A stretch of 64,000 nt of DNA from an uncultured Prevotellaceae bacterium (lineage in GTDB: Bacteria > Bacteroidota > Bacteroidia > Bacteroidales > Bacteroidaceae). The notes below the pieces were generated by a model. It did no database searches. It saw only the letters and a program-made list of their open reading frames with translations, and was not told the DNA's origin. The position numbers were made by a program, and so were the translations under genes. Location: assembly GCA_946188395.1 (NCBI GenBank), contig CAMHUU010000002.1, forward strand, positions 62,001 through 126,000. The letters run 5' to 3'. How positions within the stretch are numbered: position 1 is the stretch's first letter; every line of letters starts with the position of its first letter. This document shows, piece after piece, positions 52,324-61,168 of this stretch.

Positions 52324-54321
52324 TTATTTCGTATATCCCTGGGTGGGATTCTCGTACATGCTGATGGGGATGTTGAACTTCATCATCTCGTCCAGATTGT
52401 GTACGGGATGCTCCATATCCTGAGGGATGGGACGATGCGAGAAGGTCTGGAAATACAGCAGACAGGCATCGCGCCACCACTCGGCATCACGGGCCTGGAT
52501 GCGGAGCTTACGCTGTACTTCGTCGAAGCGCTGACCATCGACGTAAGGCTGCATGGCATCCCATACGGCTAGGAAATGGCGTGCCTCGCGGACTCCCTCG
52601 TCATACTTATGGCATAACTCGTCCCAGAAGGTGCGACCGCTCTTCATCTTGTGGTCCCACGGCACATGGTGGAACCATGCCAGCAGATTCTCGGGACAGG
52701 TGTTGATGTCGTTATACAGACGGCAGAGTTCTTCGGGGTACTGCTTGACATTGGCCGAACCGTTCAGTGTGCGGTCGAATCCCAGTCCGATGCCGTCGGC
52801 CTTATGGTAGTAAGGCGGTGTCCAGTCGGTCCTCACTCCCTGCGGGGCATACCAAGGCTCCGGACCGTAGTGGTGACCTCCAGCAAAGATGTGGTGGATA
52901 CCCAGTGGCATCATATAGTTGACACAAGCCTCGCGGCTGTCCAACATGACGCTCAAGAGTTGAGAGTATATACTCCCCTCGCCCTTTGGAGAGGGGTCGG
53001 GGGTAAGGCTGAACGTCTGACGCAGCCATTCGTCGGCAATCGCTTCTGACGTCAGCGAGGGATTCCACGCCAGTCGTCCGAAGGCATACCAGTTGGACTG
53101 CGCAAAATGATGTCCGCACCAGTTCGTGTCGTCACCGATATTGGCGACACCAGCCATTGCTTTCAGACTAGCGGGCTTTACAAACGAGAAGAACTCCTTC
53201 CACATCGGTGCAAGATACACCAGATGGTTGGCTGCGCCCAGATACTCCTGCGTAATCTGAAACTCCACCATCATCGGGGTCTTCTGCATGGCGGTAAACA
53301 GCGGGCTGTATGGCTCGCGGGGCTGGAAGTCGATGGGGCCGTTCTTGATCTGGATAATCACGTTGTCGGCAAACTGACCGTCCAGCGGCATAAACTCCTC
53401 GTAGGCCTGATTGGCGCGGTCGCTGCTCTGCGGGTTGTAGACGAAGGCACGCCACATCACGATACCCTTATGCGGTTTCAGCACCTTGCCCAGCATGTTG
53501 GCTCCATCGGCATGGGTGCGTCCGAAGTCCTGGGGGCCAGGCTCACCTTCCGAGTTTGCCTTTACCAGGAAACCGCCGAAGTCAGGGATCATCTTATAAA
53601 TCTCGTTCACCTTGTCCTTCCACCAACGCACGACGTCGGCGTTCAGCGGGTCGGCGGTCGTCAGTCCGCCTATCTTGATGGGCGAGGCGAAGTTGATGGA
53701 CAGATAGACGCGAATACCGTAAGGTCGCAGCAGATCGGCAATCTCTTTGGTCTTCTGCAGACTTTCAGTCGACAGCGCTGCGGGTTTGGCATTTACGTTG
53801 TTCAGCACGGTGCCATTAATGCCTATCGAGGCATTGGCACGGGCATAAGTTCGAATGAGTTCTTCGTGCGCAGCATCCCATTTCTCATTTCTCATTTCTC
53901 CTTTCTCATTCCAGAAGATGCTCCGTCCGGCAAATCCGCGCTCTACGGTACCGTTGGGATTGTCCCAGTGGTTCAGCAGACGCAGTGAATACGTTGGATG
54001 CGACTCGCCCGTCTCTCCACGCAACAGGGCGTATGAACCATATAACAGTCCTATGTCGCGACGGGCGGTGATGGTCGTACCATCAATGCGATAGCCGTCG
54101 TCGTTGGGCATCTTGGCATCCAGCTTCAGCGTGACGCTTGCTCCGTTGTAGTAGGTTTCCAACTCCTGTTTGGCAATCTCGATGGTGGGCGACATCTTTC
54201 CCGTCGTCACTACCTTTGCCTTGTTCAGTGGCTGATAACGCAGCCACAACTCGTGTCCGTCCTCTGCACAGATTTCCAGTACGAAGGACATCATGAATAA
54301 TGATAATAGTAGTTTCCTCAT
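52324..54321 (-). CDS. Alpha-glucuronidase (GH67)
   Basis: A 665-aa exported enzyme that removes 4-O-methylglucuronic acid from the non-reducing end of xylo-oligosaccharides. Catalytic residues Glu258 (LVKANSEGEPGP), Asp331 (NGPIDFQPREP) and Glu359 (QITQEYLG) show the same spacing as the Cellvibrio japonicus residues Glu292, Asp365 and Glu393 recalled from the literature. Two stretches look like in-frame insertions: residues 137-147 (WNEKGEMRNEK) coded by a GAGAAATGAGAAAT repeat, and residues of about 439-457 including TPDPSPKGEG coded by a palindromic repeat. Both lie outside the catalytic motifs. Gaps to GH3 and GH35-like genes are 9 and 19 bases. Confidence 0.95.
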   Translation of the reverse strand: MRKLLLSLFMMSFVLEICAEDGHELWLRYQPLNKAKVVTTGKMSPTIEIAKQELETYYNGASVTLKLDAKMPNDDGYRIDGTTITARRDIGLLYGSYALLRGETGESHPTYSLRLLNHWDNPNGTVERGFAGRSIFWNEKGEMRNEKWDAAHEELIRTYARANASIGINGTVLNNVNAKPAALSTESLQKTKEIADLLRPYGIRVYLSINFASPIKIGGLTTADPLNADVVRWWKDKVNEIYKMIPDFGGFLVKANSEGEPGPQDFGRTHADGANMLGKVLKPHKGIVMWRAFVYNPQSSDRANQAYEEFMPLDGQFADNVIIQIKNGPIDFQPREPYSPLFTAMQKTPMMVEFQITQEYLGAANHLVYLAPMWKEFFSFVKPASLKAMAGVANIGDDTNWCGHHFAQSNWYAFGRLAWNPSLTSEAIADEWLRQTFSLTPDPSPKGEGSIYSQLLSVMLDSREACVNYMMPLGIHHIFAGGHHYGPEPWYAPQGVRTDWTPPYYHKADGIGLGFDRTLNGSANVKQYPEELCRLYNDINTCPENLLAWFHHVPWDHKMKSGRTFWDELCHKYDEGVREARHFLAVWDAMQPYVDGQRFDEVQRKLRIQARDAEWWRDACLLYFQTFSHRPIPQDMEHPVHNLDEMMKFNIPISMYENPTQGYTK
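52952..53012 (-). repeat. In-frame palindromic repeat encoding TPDPSPKGEG in the GH67 gene
   Basis: CCCCTCGCCC...GGAGAGGGG forms a hairpin and is followed by TATATACTCTCAACTCT-type sequence. The encoded peptide lies between WLRQTFS and SVMLDSREA, where other GH67 proteins have a short loop. The palindromic unit with this peptide product is known as a repeat in other bacteria, by my recollection. Confidence 0.7.
53877..53911 (-). repeat. In-frame GAGAAATGAG repeat in the GH67 gene
   Basis: Units of GAGAAATGA / GAGAAAGGA encode NEKGEMRNEKW between RSIFW and DAAHEEL. Same family as in the FGGY kinase gene (16325-16360). Confidence 0.7.
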
Positions 54322-54330
54322 GGCTATAGT

Positions 54331-56676
54331 TTACTGCTTCATCAGGTTCAACTTCTCTTGGGGAGCCAGAGCGTTGGTGGTCTTCTCGGTGTATTCCTTC
54401 AGTGCGAGGGGCAGGGAAGCCTTGATGTCGCGGCTCGAGAAGCCAAAGCGGAAGGTGTAAGTGCCTGCTTCAGTCAGCCACTGTGAGCTGGCCTCATCGA
54501 AGCTGGCAAGGTCGCGCAGCAACAGATTCATCGTCAGCGTCTGGCTCTCGCCGGGCTTCAGTTCGCGGGTCTTGGCGAAAGCCTTCAGTTCCTGAGCAGG
54601 CTTCTCCAGCTTACCAGCGGGAGCCTGGACATAAACCTGTACTACTTCCTTACCAGCCACGCTACCTGTATTCTTGACCGTTACGGTAATGTCGACCAGA
54701 TTGCCGCGAGCCTTGACGGTGGGTTTCGAGAGTTCAAAGGTGGTATAGCTGAGGCCGTAGCCAAACGGATAGGCCACCTCGCGCTGGAAGGTATCGAAAT
54801 AGCGATAGCCCACATAGATGTCCTCCTCGTGGTTGGTATAGTCGTTACCAGCCACTTTGCCAGTATAGCTTCTCATGATGTCCTTCGAGTATTGGTCGAG
54901 ATAGCCGGGGAAGTTCTTTGTAGAAGGATGATCCGTAGCGGCAATGGGCCACGTCATGGTCAGCTTACCAGACGGATTTACCTTACCCGTCAGCAAGTCG
55001 GCTATCGAGTTGCCGCCCTCCATACCGGGCTGCCAAGCACAGAGAATGGCATCGGGATAACCACTCCATGAGGATGTCTCGATGACAGAGCCTGAGTTGA
55101 TGATGACGATGACGGGTTTGCCTGCTTCGTGGAAGGCGTTGCAGACGTCGACTATCAGGGCACGCTCCTCAGGAACGAGGTTGAACTCGGTGTCGATGTC
55201 GCGATCGATACCCTCACCAGCCTGACGACCAATGGTGATGATAGCAGCATCGGCTGTGGCCACCTCTTTATTGATGGCGATGGGCGAGAGTCCGATTTCT
55301 GGATATTTCTGCTGGCCCATCATCTCCGTCTGGAACCACTTGGCAGGATGGCGCTCAGCCTGGAACTTCAGTTTGGCAAACTCGATGTATTTGCGATAGA
55401 TGTCGGTAAGAATGGGTGACGATTTGATGCCGGCATTCTCGAGACCTTGGAGCATATCTACCACATAGGGAGGATGCACGCAGCCAGAACCTGTACCGCC
55501 GCTGAGGAAGTCGTAAGAATTCTCACCGAACAAAGCGACCATCTTAATGGCACCGTCCTTCCAAGGCAGGGTGCCGTTGTTCTTCAGCAGGACGATGCCC
55601 TCGGCAGCACTCTGACGGGTGATGGCGGCATGGGCCTTGAAGTCGGGATTGTTCGAGGCGGGATACTGGTGGAAGCTGGGTGTCTTAACGATATATTCCA
55701 GCATACGACGCACGTTGCGGTCGACGTCGGCAATGTCGAGCTTACCGCTCTTCACACCCTCGATAATCTCCTGTATCTGAGCGGGCTGGCCTGGCTCCAT
55801 GAGGTCGTTGCCGGCATGCACCTCAGCAATGGTGGGCAGACCAGCGCGGATACCAATCCAGTCGGTCATCACAATGCCCTTATAGCCCCAGTCGTCGCGC
55901 AGAATCTTGGTCAGCAGGTCGTGGTTGCCCATCGAGAACTGACCATTGACCTTGTTGTACGATGCCATGATGGTCCAGGGGTCGCTCTCGCGGACGGCAA
56001 TCTCAAAGCCGCGCAGATAGAGCTCACGGGCTGCACGCTGTGAGACGCGCTCGTCGACGCTGGTGCGATCTGTCTCCTGCGAATTCACGGCAAAGTGCTT
56101 GGCCGAGACGCCCACACCCTCTTTCTGTACACCCTGAATATAGGCGGCAGCAATCTTACCCGTCAGCAGCGGGTCCTCAGAATAGTATTCGAAGTTACGT
56201 CCGCACAAGGGGTTGCGATGCAGGTTCATACCAGGACCCAAGATGACGTCACAACGGTACTCCTTGGTTTCGTTACCGATGGCTTCACCCACTTTGCTCA
56301 CCAGTTCTGTGTTCCAGGTTGACGCCAGGCAAGAACCGATAGGGAATGCCGTAGCATAATAGGTCTTGCTGTCGCCTTCACGGGTGGGGTCGATGCGTAC
56401 TCCGGCAGGACCGTCGGTCAATACGGTGGCCGGAATTCCCAGACGGGCAATTTCAGGCGATGTGCCGGCAGCACCCGCTACCAGGTCGGCCTCACCGCCA
56501 ACCACAGCAGTAGCGCTGAAAAATTTGTTTGCTCCGCCAACCAACAGCTTGGCTTTCTCTTCAAGGGTCATTGCCTTCAACACCTCGTCGATGTTATCGG
56601 CACGCAGTTTCGTTTGTGCAGTCATTGTTGCAGTTGTTAGTAGGACACTCAGTCCTAGGGTCAATAGTCTTTTCAT
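54331..56676 (-). CDS. GH3 beta-glucosidase/beta-xylosidase
   Basis: A 781-aa exported enzyme (signal peptide MKRLLTLGLSVLLTTATMTAQ). The (beta/alpha)8 domain has LTDGPAGVRI, GPGMNLHRNPLCGRNFEYYSEDP, KHFAVNSQETDR and nucleophile Asp272 in GIVMTDWIG. The alpha/beta sandwich with SGGTGSG and a C-terminal fibronectin-like domain (about residues 660-750) follow, the usual three-part GH3 layout. The genome context with GH67 favours xylo-oligosaccharide or cello-oligosaccharide cleavage. It starts 27 bases after the upstream hypothetical gene and precedes GH67 by 9 bases. Confidence 0.93.
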   Translation of the reverse strand: MKRLLTLGLSVLLTTATMTAQTKLRADNIDEVLKAMTLEEKAKLLVGGANKFFSATAVVGGEADLVAGAAGTSPEIARLGIPATVLTDGPAGVRIDPTREGDSKTYYATAFPIGSCLASTWNTELVSKVGEAIGNETKEYRCDVILGPGMNLHRNPLCGRNFEYYSEDPLLTGKIAAAYIQGVQKEGVGVSAKHFAVNSQETDRTSVDERVSQRAARELYLRGFEIAVRESDPWTIMASYNKVNGQFSMGNHDLLTKILRDDWGYKGIVMTDWIGIRAGLPTIAEVHAGNDLMEPGQPAQIQEIIEGVKSGKLDIADVDRNVRRMLEYIVKTPSFHQYPASNNPDFKAHAAITRQSAAEGIVLLKNNGTLPWKDGAIKMVALFGENSYDFLSGGTGSGCVHPPYVVDMLQGLENAGIKSSPILTDIYRKYIEFAKLKFQAERHPAKWFQTEMMGQQKYPEIGLSPIAINKEVATADAAIITIGRQAGEGIDRDIDTEFNLVPEERALIVDVCNAFHEAGKPVIVIINSGSVIETSSWSGYPDAILCAWQPGMEGGNSIADLLTGKVNPSGKLTMTWPIAATDHPSTKNFPGYLDQYSKDIMRSYTGKVAGNDYTNHEEDIYVGYRYFDTFQREVAYPFGYGLSYTTFELSKPTVKARGNLVDITVTVKNTGSVAGKEVVQVYVQAPAGKLEKPAQELKAFAKTRELKPGESQTLTMNLLLRDLASFDEASSQWLTEAGTYTFRFGFSSRDIKASLPLALKEYTEKTTNALAPQEKLNLMKQ

Positions 56677-56703
56677 ATTCTTATGTTTTTAACTTTATTA
56701 CCT

Positions 56704-57351
56704 TTATTTATAATAGGCCTTCAGTTGTTCGGCATAGTCGGCCAATTGGCGCGTCTCGATATTGCCATAGCGTTGCCAGATTTGCTGGCAGGGTAACAGC
56801 AGAGGGCTGAACGTCACATCGCGACGCCGCAAATAGGGGTCACAATGCTGGAACACCTCTAGGATATCTGTCACCAGTTGAGCTGGTAAATGCAACAGCC
56901 GGGCCATCTCCTGTACCTCGGGGGTTTCTGTCACCATCGTGATGGGAGTGAGGCGGAAATACAGGTCGAGTATCAGGATGAGTGCGATGGGCGTCAGCCG
57001 TTCGTCCTCGCTGAGTGGACGGAAGTCGCGCTCGAAGGTTTCCTGTATGTCAACGCCCTCGAAGAAATCGCCCCCAGAGTTGAATCCCGTCATCTGCCTC
57101 AGGAGTTTCACGGCACGGCTCAAGCGTCGTGGATTCTTTCCATACTCCTGCCAGATGCGCTCAATACGGGGTGTACGCAATTGGGCGATATCGCCCAGCC
57201 GCTCGTGAAGCACCTGAGGCGGGATGTGCAACTCAATACTCAGATTCACCATCTCCCGATCATAGGTAGGTTTGATACCTGTTGGTTTGCGCAGATACTG
57301 TTGCATCAGCAACAGCCAATAGTCGTCGTTCCAAGGTTGTTTCGTAGCCAT
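56704..57351 (-). CDS. Conserved Bacteroidales hypothetical protein, 215 aa
   Basis: The start is the Met at 57351 (MATKQPWNDDYWLLLMQQYL), since the promoter lies over the longer frame. The protein is soluble, basic and helical, with RRLSRAVKLLRQMTGF, LTPIALILILDLYFRLTPITMV and VFQHCDPYLRRRD as striking segments. I recall similar sequences across Bacteroidales as a single-copy hypothetical, but no function. No signal peptide is seen. It heads the minus-strand run with GH3, GH67, GH35 and MscS. Gaps are short, so they may be one transcript, although an internal promoter before GH3 cannot be excluded. Confidence 0.78.
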   Translation of the reverse strand: MATKQPWNDDYWLLLMQQYLRKPTGIKPTYDREMVNLSIELHIPPQVLHERLGDIAQLRTPRIERIWQEYGKNPRRLSRAVKLLRQMTGFNSGGDFFEGVDIQETFERDFRPLSEDERLTPIALILILDLYFRLTPITMVTETPEVQEMARLLHLPAQLVTDILEVFQHCDPYLRRRDVTFSPLLLPCQQIWQRYGNIETRQLADYAEQLKAYYK

Positions 57352-57378
57352 TCTATCGTTTTTTTCGGTTTTATGTTG

Positions 57379-57386
57379 CAAAATTA
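57379..57386 (-). promoter_or_regulatory. -7 box (TAATTTTG) for the hypothetical-GH3-GH67-GH35-MscS run
   Basis: Reverse TAnnTTTG, 28 bases upstream of the ATG at 57351, facing the forward phosphatase promoter. Confidence 0.65.
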
Positions 57387-57398
57387 CAAATTATTTTT

Positions 57399-57406
57399 TA
57401 TATTTG
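57399..57406 (+). promoter_or_regulatory. -7 box (TATATTTG) for the phosphatase pair
   Basis: Forward TAnnTTTG, 20 bases before the ATG at 57427. Confidence 0.6.
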
Positions 57407-57426
57407 CACACAAATTTGCAGAACTT

Positions 57427-58713
57427 ATGAGAAAAATCTTGCTAAGTATGGTCCTGGCAGTGATTGTTACAGGCCTCGAGGCACAGAGTATTCGCGATGA
57501 GATTCGCAACAACCTGCGTTGTTCAGCAGGCAACTATATGGCTTACCCAGTACCTGCTCAGCTTCGGCTGACAAAGGCTCCTGCTGGTAAGCAACCTTTC
57601 TATATCAGTCATTATGGACGTTACGGCTCGCGTTATAACAACTGGCCTCACGACTATTCGACACCCTATCAGACTTTGGCTAAGGCCGATAGCTTGGGAA
57701 AGTTGACAGACTTGGGTAAGGACGTGCTGCACAGACTGGTACTCATACGGCAGGAAGCAGACGAAAAATACGGTGAACTGACCATATTGGGTGCGCTGCA
57801 GCAGCACCTGATCATCAAACGCATGGTCGAGCGCTTCCCCGAGGTGTTTACGGACAATTCCACCGTCGACGCCCGCAGCACGACACTATTACGCTGCTAC
57901 CTCACGATGGAGAATGCGATGGTGCAACTGTCCAGGATGCGTCCCAACGTCAATATTCATCACAATGCTACCCACCGCGACATGTATTTCCTGAACCAGA
58001 TGGACCGCCATTTGCTGACCACCAAGATGGATTCTGCCACCACTGCCCGCTACAAGGCTTTTTCGCGGCACTTGGAAAACAACAGCCGGCTGATGCAGTC
58101 GCTGTTCAACGATACAGCCTATATCCACCAGCACGTCAATATAGAGGAGTTGAACGCCAGTCTCTTCAAGATTGCCAGCAATCTGCAGAGCATGGATGTC
58201 AGTCATCAGATGACACTCTACGACCTGTATACCGACGACGAGATTTATCGTAACTGGGAGCGTGAGAATGCCTGGTGGTATATCAACTACGGCTTTTGTA
58301 CTTTAAATGGTGGGAAGCAGCCATACTCGCAACGAAACCTGTTGCGCAAGATCATCAACGATGCCGATAGTTGTATCCAGATGGCGTGTCCGAATGTGCA
58401 ACTGCGCTTTGGCCACGAAACAGTCCTTCTGCCGTTGGTCTGTTTGTTGGAAATCAACAATTTCGGACTGGCTACCGACGATCTGGATGCATTGGACCGT
58501 AAAGGTTGGGCAGCTTACAAGATAATTCCCATGGCAGCCAATATACAGTTTGTATTCTATCGCGAGAGTCCTGACGACAAGGACGTGCTGTTTAAGGTGC
58601 TGCTCAACGAAAACGAGGTGCGCCTGCCTTTAAAGAGCATCGATGCACCCTACTACCATTGGCGCGACTTCCGCAATTACTATCTCAAAAAACTGGATGC
58701 CTATGTGGAATGA
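57427..58713 (+). CDS. Exported histidine-phosphatase-family protein, catalytic His replaced by Tyr
   Basis: The start at 57427 gives 428 aa with signal peptide MRKILLSMVLAVIVTGLEAQ; the longer open frame to 56890 runs antisense through the neighbouring gene. The fold is that of branch 2 histidine phosphatases (phytase/MINPP-like): FYISHYGRYGSRY at residues 58-70 and the partner motif LRFGHETVLLPL near residue 330. The RHG motif reads Arg65-Tyr66-Gly67, so the phosphorylated His is missing and the protein may be inactive or only bind a ligand. The following gene is a paralogue with RHG intact, overlapping by 11 bases. Confidence 0.88.
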   Translation: MRKILLSMVLAVIVTGLEAQSIRDEIRNNLRCSAGNYMAYPVPAQLRLTKAPAGKQPFYISHYGRYGSRYNNWPHDYSTPYQTLAKADSLGKLTDLGKDVLHRLVLIRQEADEKYGELTILGALQQHLIIKRMVERFPEVFTDNSTVDARSTTLLRCYLTMENAMVQLSRMRPNVNIHHNATHRDMYFLNQMDRHLLTTKMDSATTARYKAFSRHLENNSRLMQSLFNDTAYIHQHVNIEELNASLFKIASNLQSMDVSHQMTLYDLYTDDEIYRNWERENAWWYINYGFCTLNGGKQPYSQRNLLRKIINDADSCIQMACPNVQLRFGHETVLLPLVCLLEINNFGLATDDLDALDRKGWAAYKIIPMAANIQFVFYRESPDDKDVLFKVLLNENEVRLPLKSIDAPYYHWRDFRNYYLKKLDAYVE

Positions 58714-60076
58714 AACGCTACACTCTGACTTTTGGTCAAAGAACCAGAGGTGTTTTCTGACCCTCGTGCTGACGGTATTGAGTTGCTGGTGGTCGGTAGT
58801 TGCTGCACAGTCGGCTTTCGACATGATTCGACGCAATCGCAACCTCTCGGCCAGTAATTACTGCATCTATCCCGACAGTGCGTTGGCACCATTGACGCCA
58901 GCCCCCGAGGGTAAGTATCCCTTCTACATCAGCCACTATGGTCGTCATGGCTCCCGTTACCTGAGCAACCGTAAGGGCTACGATATTCCCTATAATTATC
59001 TGAAGACTGCCGACAGCTTGGGACTGCTCACTCCTAAAGGGAAAGAGGTGATGAATGAGATAAAACGCATCATCGATGATTCCGAGGGACGTTGGGGCGA
59101 CCTGTCGGAACTGGGCAAACGCCAGCATCGCCAGATAGCGTGGCGCATGAGCGAGCGCTTCCCTGAGGTGTTCAAGGGCAATGCATTCATCGATGCCAAG
59201 AGTACGGTAGTCAATCGTTGCGTCATCTCGATGGGTGCTGCCATTCAGCAACTGGTGGCCCTGAACCCAGATTTGGACATCAGCATGCAGGCCTCCAAGC
59301 GGGACATGTGGTATATGAACCATCAGGACACGCTGTTGCGCAACCGCATGTCGACGCCCGAATCCGACAAAGCCTACAAAGCCTTCAGCGATCCCATCGC
59401 CAACAACCCCCGACTCATGGAGATGCTCTTCATCAGTCCCGATTCAGCTCGCAAGGTAATTAGCGAAAAGTGGCTCAACTACTATCTGCTGAAGGCAGGA
59501 CTCATCCAGCAGAACACCAGCATGGGTAAACGTTCGCAGCTCGTCGACCTCTTCTCGTACGAGGACTTCCACTGCTATTGGCAATACGAAAATGCCTGGT
59601 GGTACATTCGCTATGGCTTCTCGTTGCTCAATGGAGGCGAACAGCCCTATTCCCAGCGCTACTTGTTGCGCAAGATGATTAACGAGGCCGACAGCCTGAT
59701 GCGAAAGGACCGTAACGGCGCCTCGCTGCGCTTTGGTCACGAAACCATCGTCCTGCCTCTGGTCTGTCTGCTGGGCATCAACGGCTTCGATTTCCAGACT
59801 GCCGATCTTGCGGCCCTCGAAGGTCAGGGCTGGTGGGCCTGCCTAGTGTTCCCCATGGCCTCGAACATACAGTTTGTGTTCTATCGCGAGAATATTGACG
59901 ACAAAGACATCCTGTTCAAAGTGCTGCTCAACGAACAAGAGGCTACGCTGCCCATTCCGACAGACATAGCCCCCTATTATCATTGGCGCGACTTCCGCGA
60001 ATACTATCTGAAAAAGATTGACGACTACGAAGCGTTGCGCTCGTCGTCGACGCAGCCACCCGTCACTAACCCTTAG
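58703..60076 (+). CDS. Exported histidine phosphatase (phytase/MINPP-like), catalytic motif intact
   Basis: The start at 58703 (MWNETLHSDFWSKNQRCFLT) overlaps the upstream stop by 11 bases and gives 457 aa. The first 36 residues hold a hydrophobic signal region ending VVAAQ after an unusually long N-region; a start further on cannot be excluded. FYISHYGRHGSRY (His82) and LRFGHETIVLPL carry the catalytic His and the proton-donor region. It should remove phosphate from inositol phosphates or other phosphoesters in the periplasm. It shares many blocks with the upstream gene (ENAWWYI, LNGG.QPYSQR, NIQFVFYRE), so the two come from tandem duplication. Confidence 0.9.
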   Translation: MWNETLHSDFWSKNQRCFLTLVLTVLSCWWSVVAAQSAFDMIRRNRNLSASNYCIYPDSALAPLTPAPEGKYPFYISHYGRHGSRYLSNRKGYDIPYNYLKTADSLGLLTPKGKEVMNEIKRIIDDSEGRWGDLSELGKRQHRQIAWRMSERFPEVFKGNAFIDAKSTVVNRCVISMGAAIQQLVALNPDLDISMQASKRDMWYMNHQDTLLRNRMSTPESDKAYKAFSDPIANNPRLMEMLFISPDSARKVISEKWLNYYLLKAGLIQQNTSMGKRSQLVDLFSYEDFHCYWQYENAWWYIRYGFSLLNGGEQPYSQRYLLRKMINEADSLMRKDRNGASLRFGHETIVLPLVCLLGINGFDFQTADLAALEGQGWWACLVFPMASNIQFVFYRENIDDKDILFKVLLNEQEATLPIPTDIAPYYHWRDFREYYLKKIDDYEALRSSSTQPPVTNP

Positions 60077-60488
60077 CCTGAAAAGCCAAAGCGTACATCC
60101 GCATCTGCTTCACCATCGCCAGCAAACCGTTGCTGCGCGTAGGCGACAGGTGTTCCTTCAGTCCTATCTCGTCAATAAAGTAAAGTTCTGCATCCAGAAT
60201 CTCCTGAGGTGTATGACCTGACAACACGCGAATCAGCAGCGACACGATTCCTTTTACGATCAGCGCGTCGCTCTCCGCCGAAAATCTGATGACACCATCT
60301 TCATAATCGGCTTGTAACCATACACGACTCTGACAGCCGTCTATCAGGTTGCTTTCTGTCTTATACTGCTCGTCCAGCGGCTCCTGTTCGTTGCCCAGGT
60401 CTATCAGCAGCTGGTACTTGTCCATCCAGTCGTCAAAACCAGCGAACTCCTCAATAATCTCGTCTTGTATCTCGTTAATCGTTGCCAT
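60066..60488 (-). CDS. sufE: SufE family cysteine desulfurase accessory protein
   Basis: The start is the ATG at 60488 (MATINEIQDEIIEEFAGFDDW), 140 aa; the longer frame crosses the promoter. SufE accepts sulfur from the cysteine desulfurase SufS and passes it on for iron-sulfur cluster assembly. The active Cys52 lies in LIDGCQSRVWL, and HTPQEILDAELYFIDEIGL...SPTRSNGLLAMVKQM is typical. No other suf genes adjoin. The 3' end overlaps the convergent phosphatase gene by 11 bases. Confidence 0.95.
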   Translation of the reverse strand: MATINEIQDEIIEEFAGFDDWMDKYQLLIDLGNEQEPLDEQYKTESNLIDGCQSRVWLQADYEDGVIRFSAESDALIVKGIVSLLIRVLSGHTPQEILDAELYFIDEIGLKEHLSPTRSNGLLAMVKQMRMYALAFQAKG

Positions 60489-60507
60489 AATGTCTTTTTT
60501 TCGTGTG

Positions 60508-60515
60508 CAAAGATA
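60508..60515 (-). promoter_or_regulatory. -7 box (TATCTTTG) for sufE
   Basis: Reverse TAnnTTTG, 20 bases upstream of the sufE ATG. It decides the start. Confidence 0.65.
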
Positions 60516-60566
60516 GTGCAAATCGAATGAAAAACCAAATTAATTTGAGTTTTTCTGAGATGCCGC

Positions 60567-60610
60567 CTACCTTCACCAAGGGTGAAAGGTACGAATAAGC
60601 GAGTAAAAAG
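60567..60610 (-). repeat. Dispersed promoter-plus-hairpin module, copy 2
   Basis: On the minus strand this reads ACTCGCTTATTCGTACCTTTC, then ACCCTTGGTGAAGGTA, related to the module at 32449-32490. TACCTTTC...GAAGGTA forms a hairpin. It lies between the sufE promoter and dispersed repeat copy B. Confidence 0.55.
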
Positions 60611-60647
60611 CCAACTAAGCCGCCCGCTTACTACTACTAAGCCACCT

Positions 60648-61147
60648 GCTTACTACTACTAAGCGGGCAGTCTGCTTCTTGAGCGCCGTTTGTTCCCAAG
60701 GTGGGAATATTTTATTCCCAGGGCTGGGAATTTTTACGCGCTGGGCAGGGAGCAATTTTTCCTTAGGCAGAGAACAATTATTTAAGTGGCTCTTATTCGA
60801 CGAGAAGTGGCACTTATTGGGAAATAAGGGGCTCTTATTGCAGGATAAGGGCAGGTTATTTGAAGAGTAGAAACCGAGAAACCGAGAAAACGAGAGTTTC
60901 ATTTTTGCACATCAGTGCGGTGGTTTCTCAAACGGGAACGAAGCATTAATGGTAGCAATTGTGAGCATTAATGGTAGCAATGATTATTATTAATAGAAGT
61001 AATATTATAATATATTAATACATATAATTAATTATCTATATATACTAAGATTGACCTACTTTATGTCCTGCAACGTGTGTTTGTGAAGAAATCGTTTTCT
61101 CGTTTTCTCGGTTTCTCGGTTCAAAACTCGAAAAAACAACGATTTCT
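60648..61147 (+). repeat. Dispersed repeat, copy B (500 bp)
   Basis: Second copy of the element at 803-1268, in the same orientation. The right half (60868-61147) is nearly identical to copy A. The left half differs by small insertions, and an extra CTTACTACTACTAAGC unit precedes it from 60627. The inverted about 25-base motifs are at 60870-60895 and 61098-61122. The hairpin around the right motif has changed on both arms (TGTGAAGAAATCG with CGATTTCTCACA) so that pairing is kept. It fills the gap between sufE and the NigD-like gene and contains no convincing gene. Confidence 0.85.
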
Positions 61148-61168
61148 CACAAAACGTTCTAAAGTAAA

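Noticed and set aside
56890..57426. Extended N-terminus of the first phosphatase
   Set aside because: It is antisense to the conserved hypothetical gene; the signal peptide begins at 57427 after a matching promoter.
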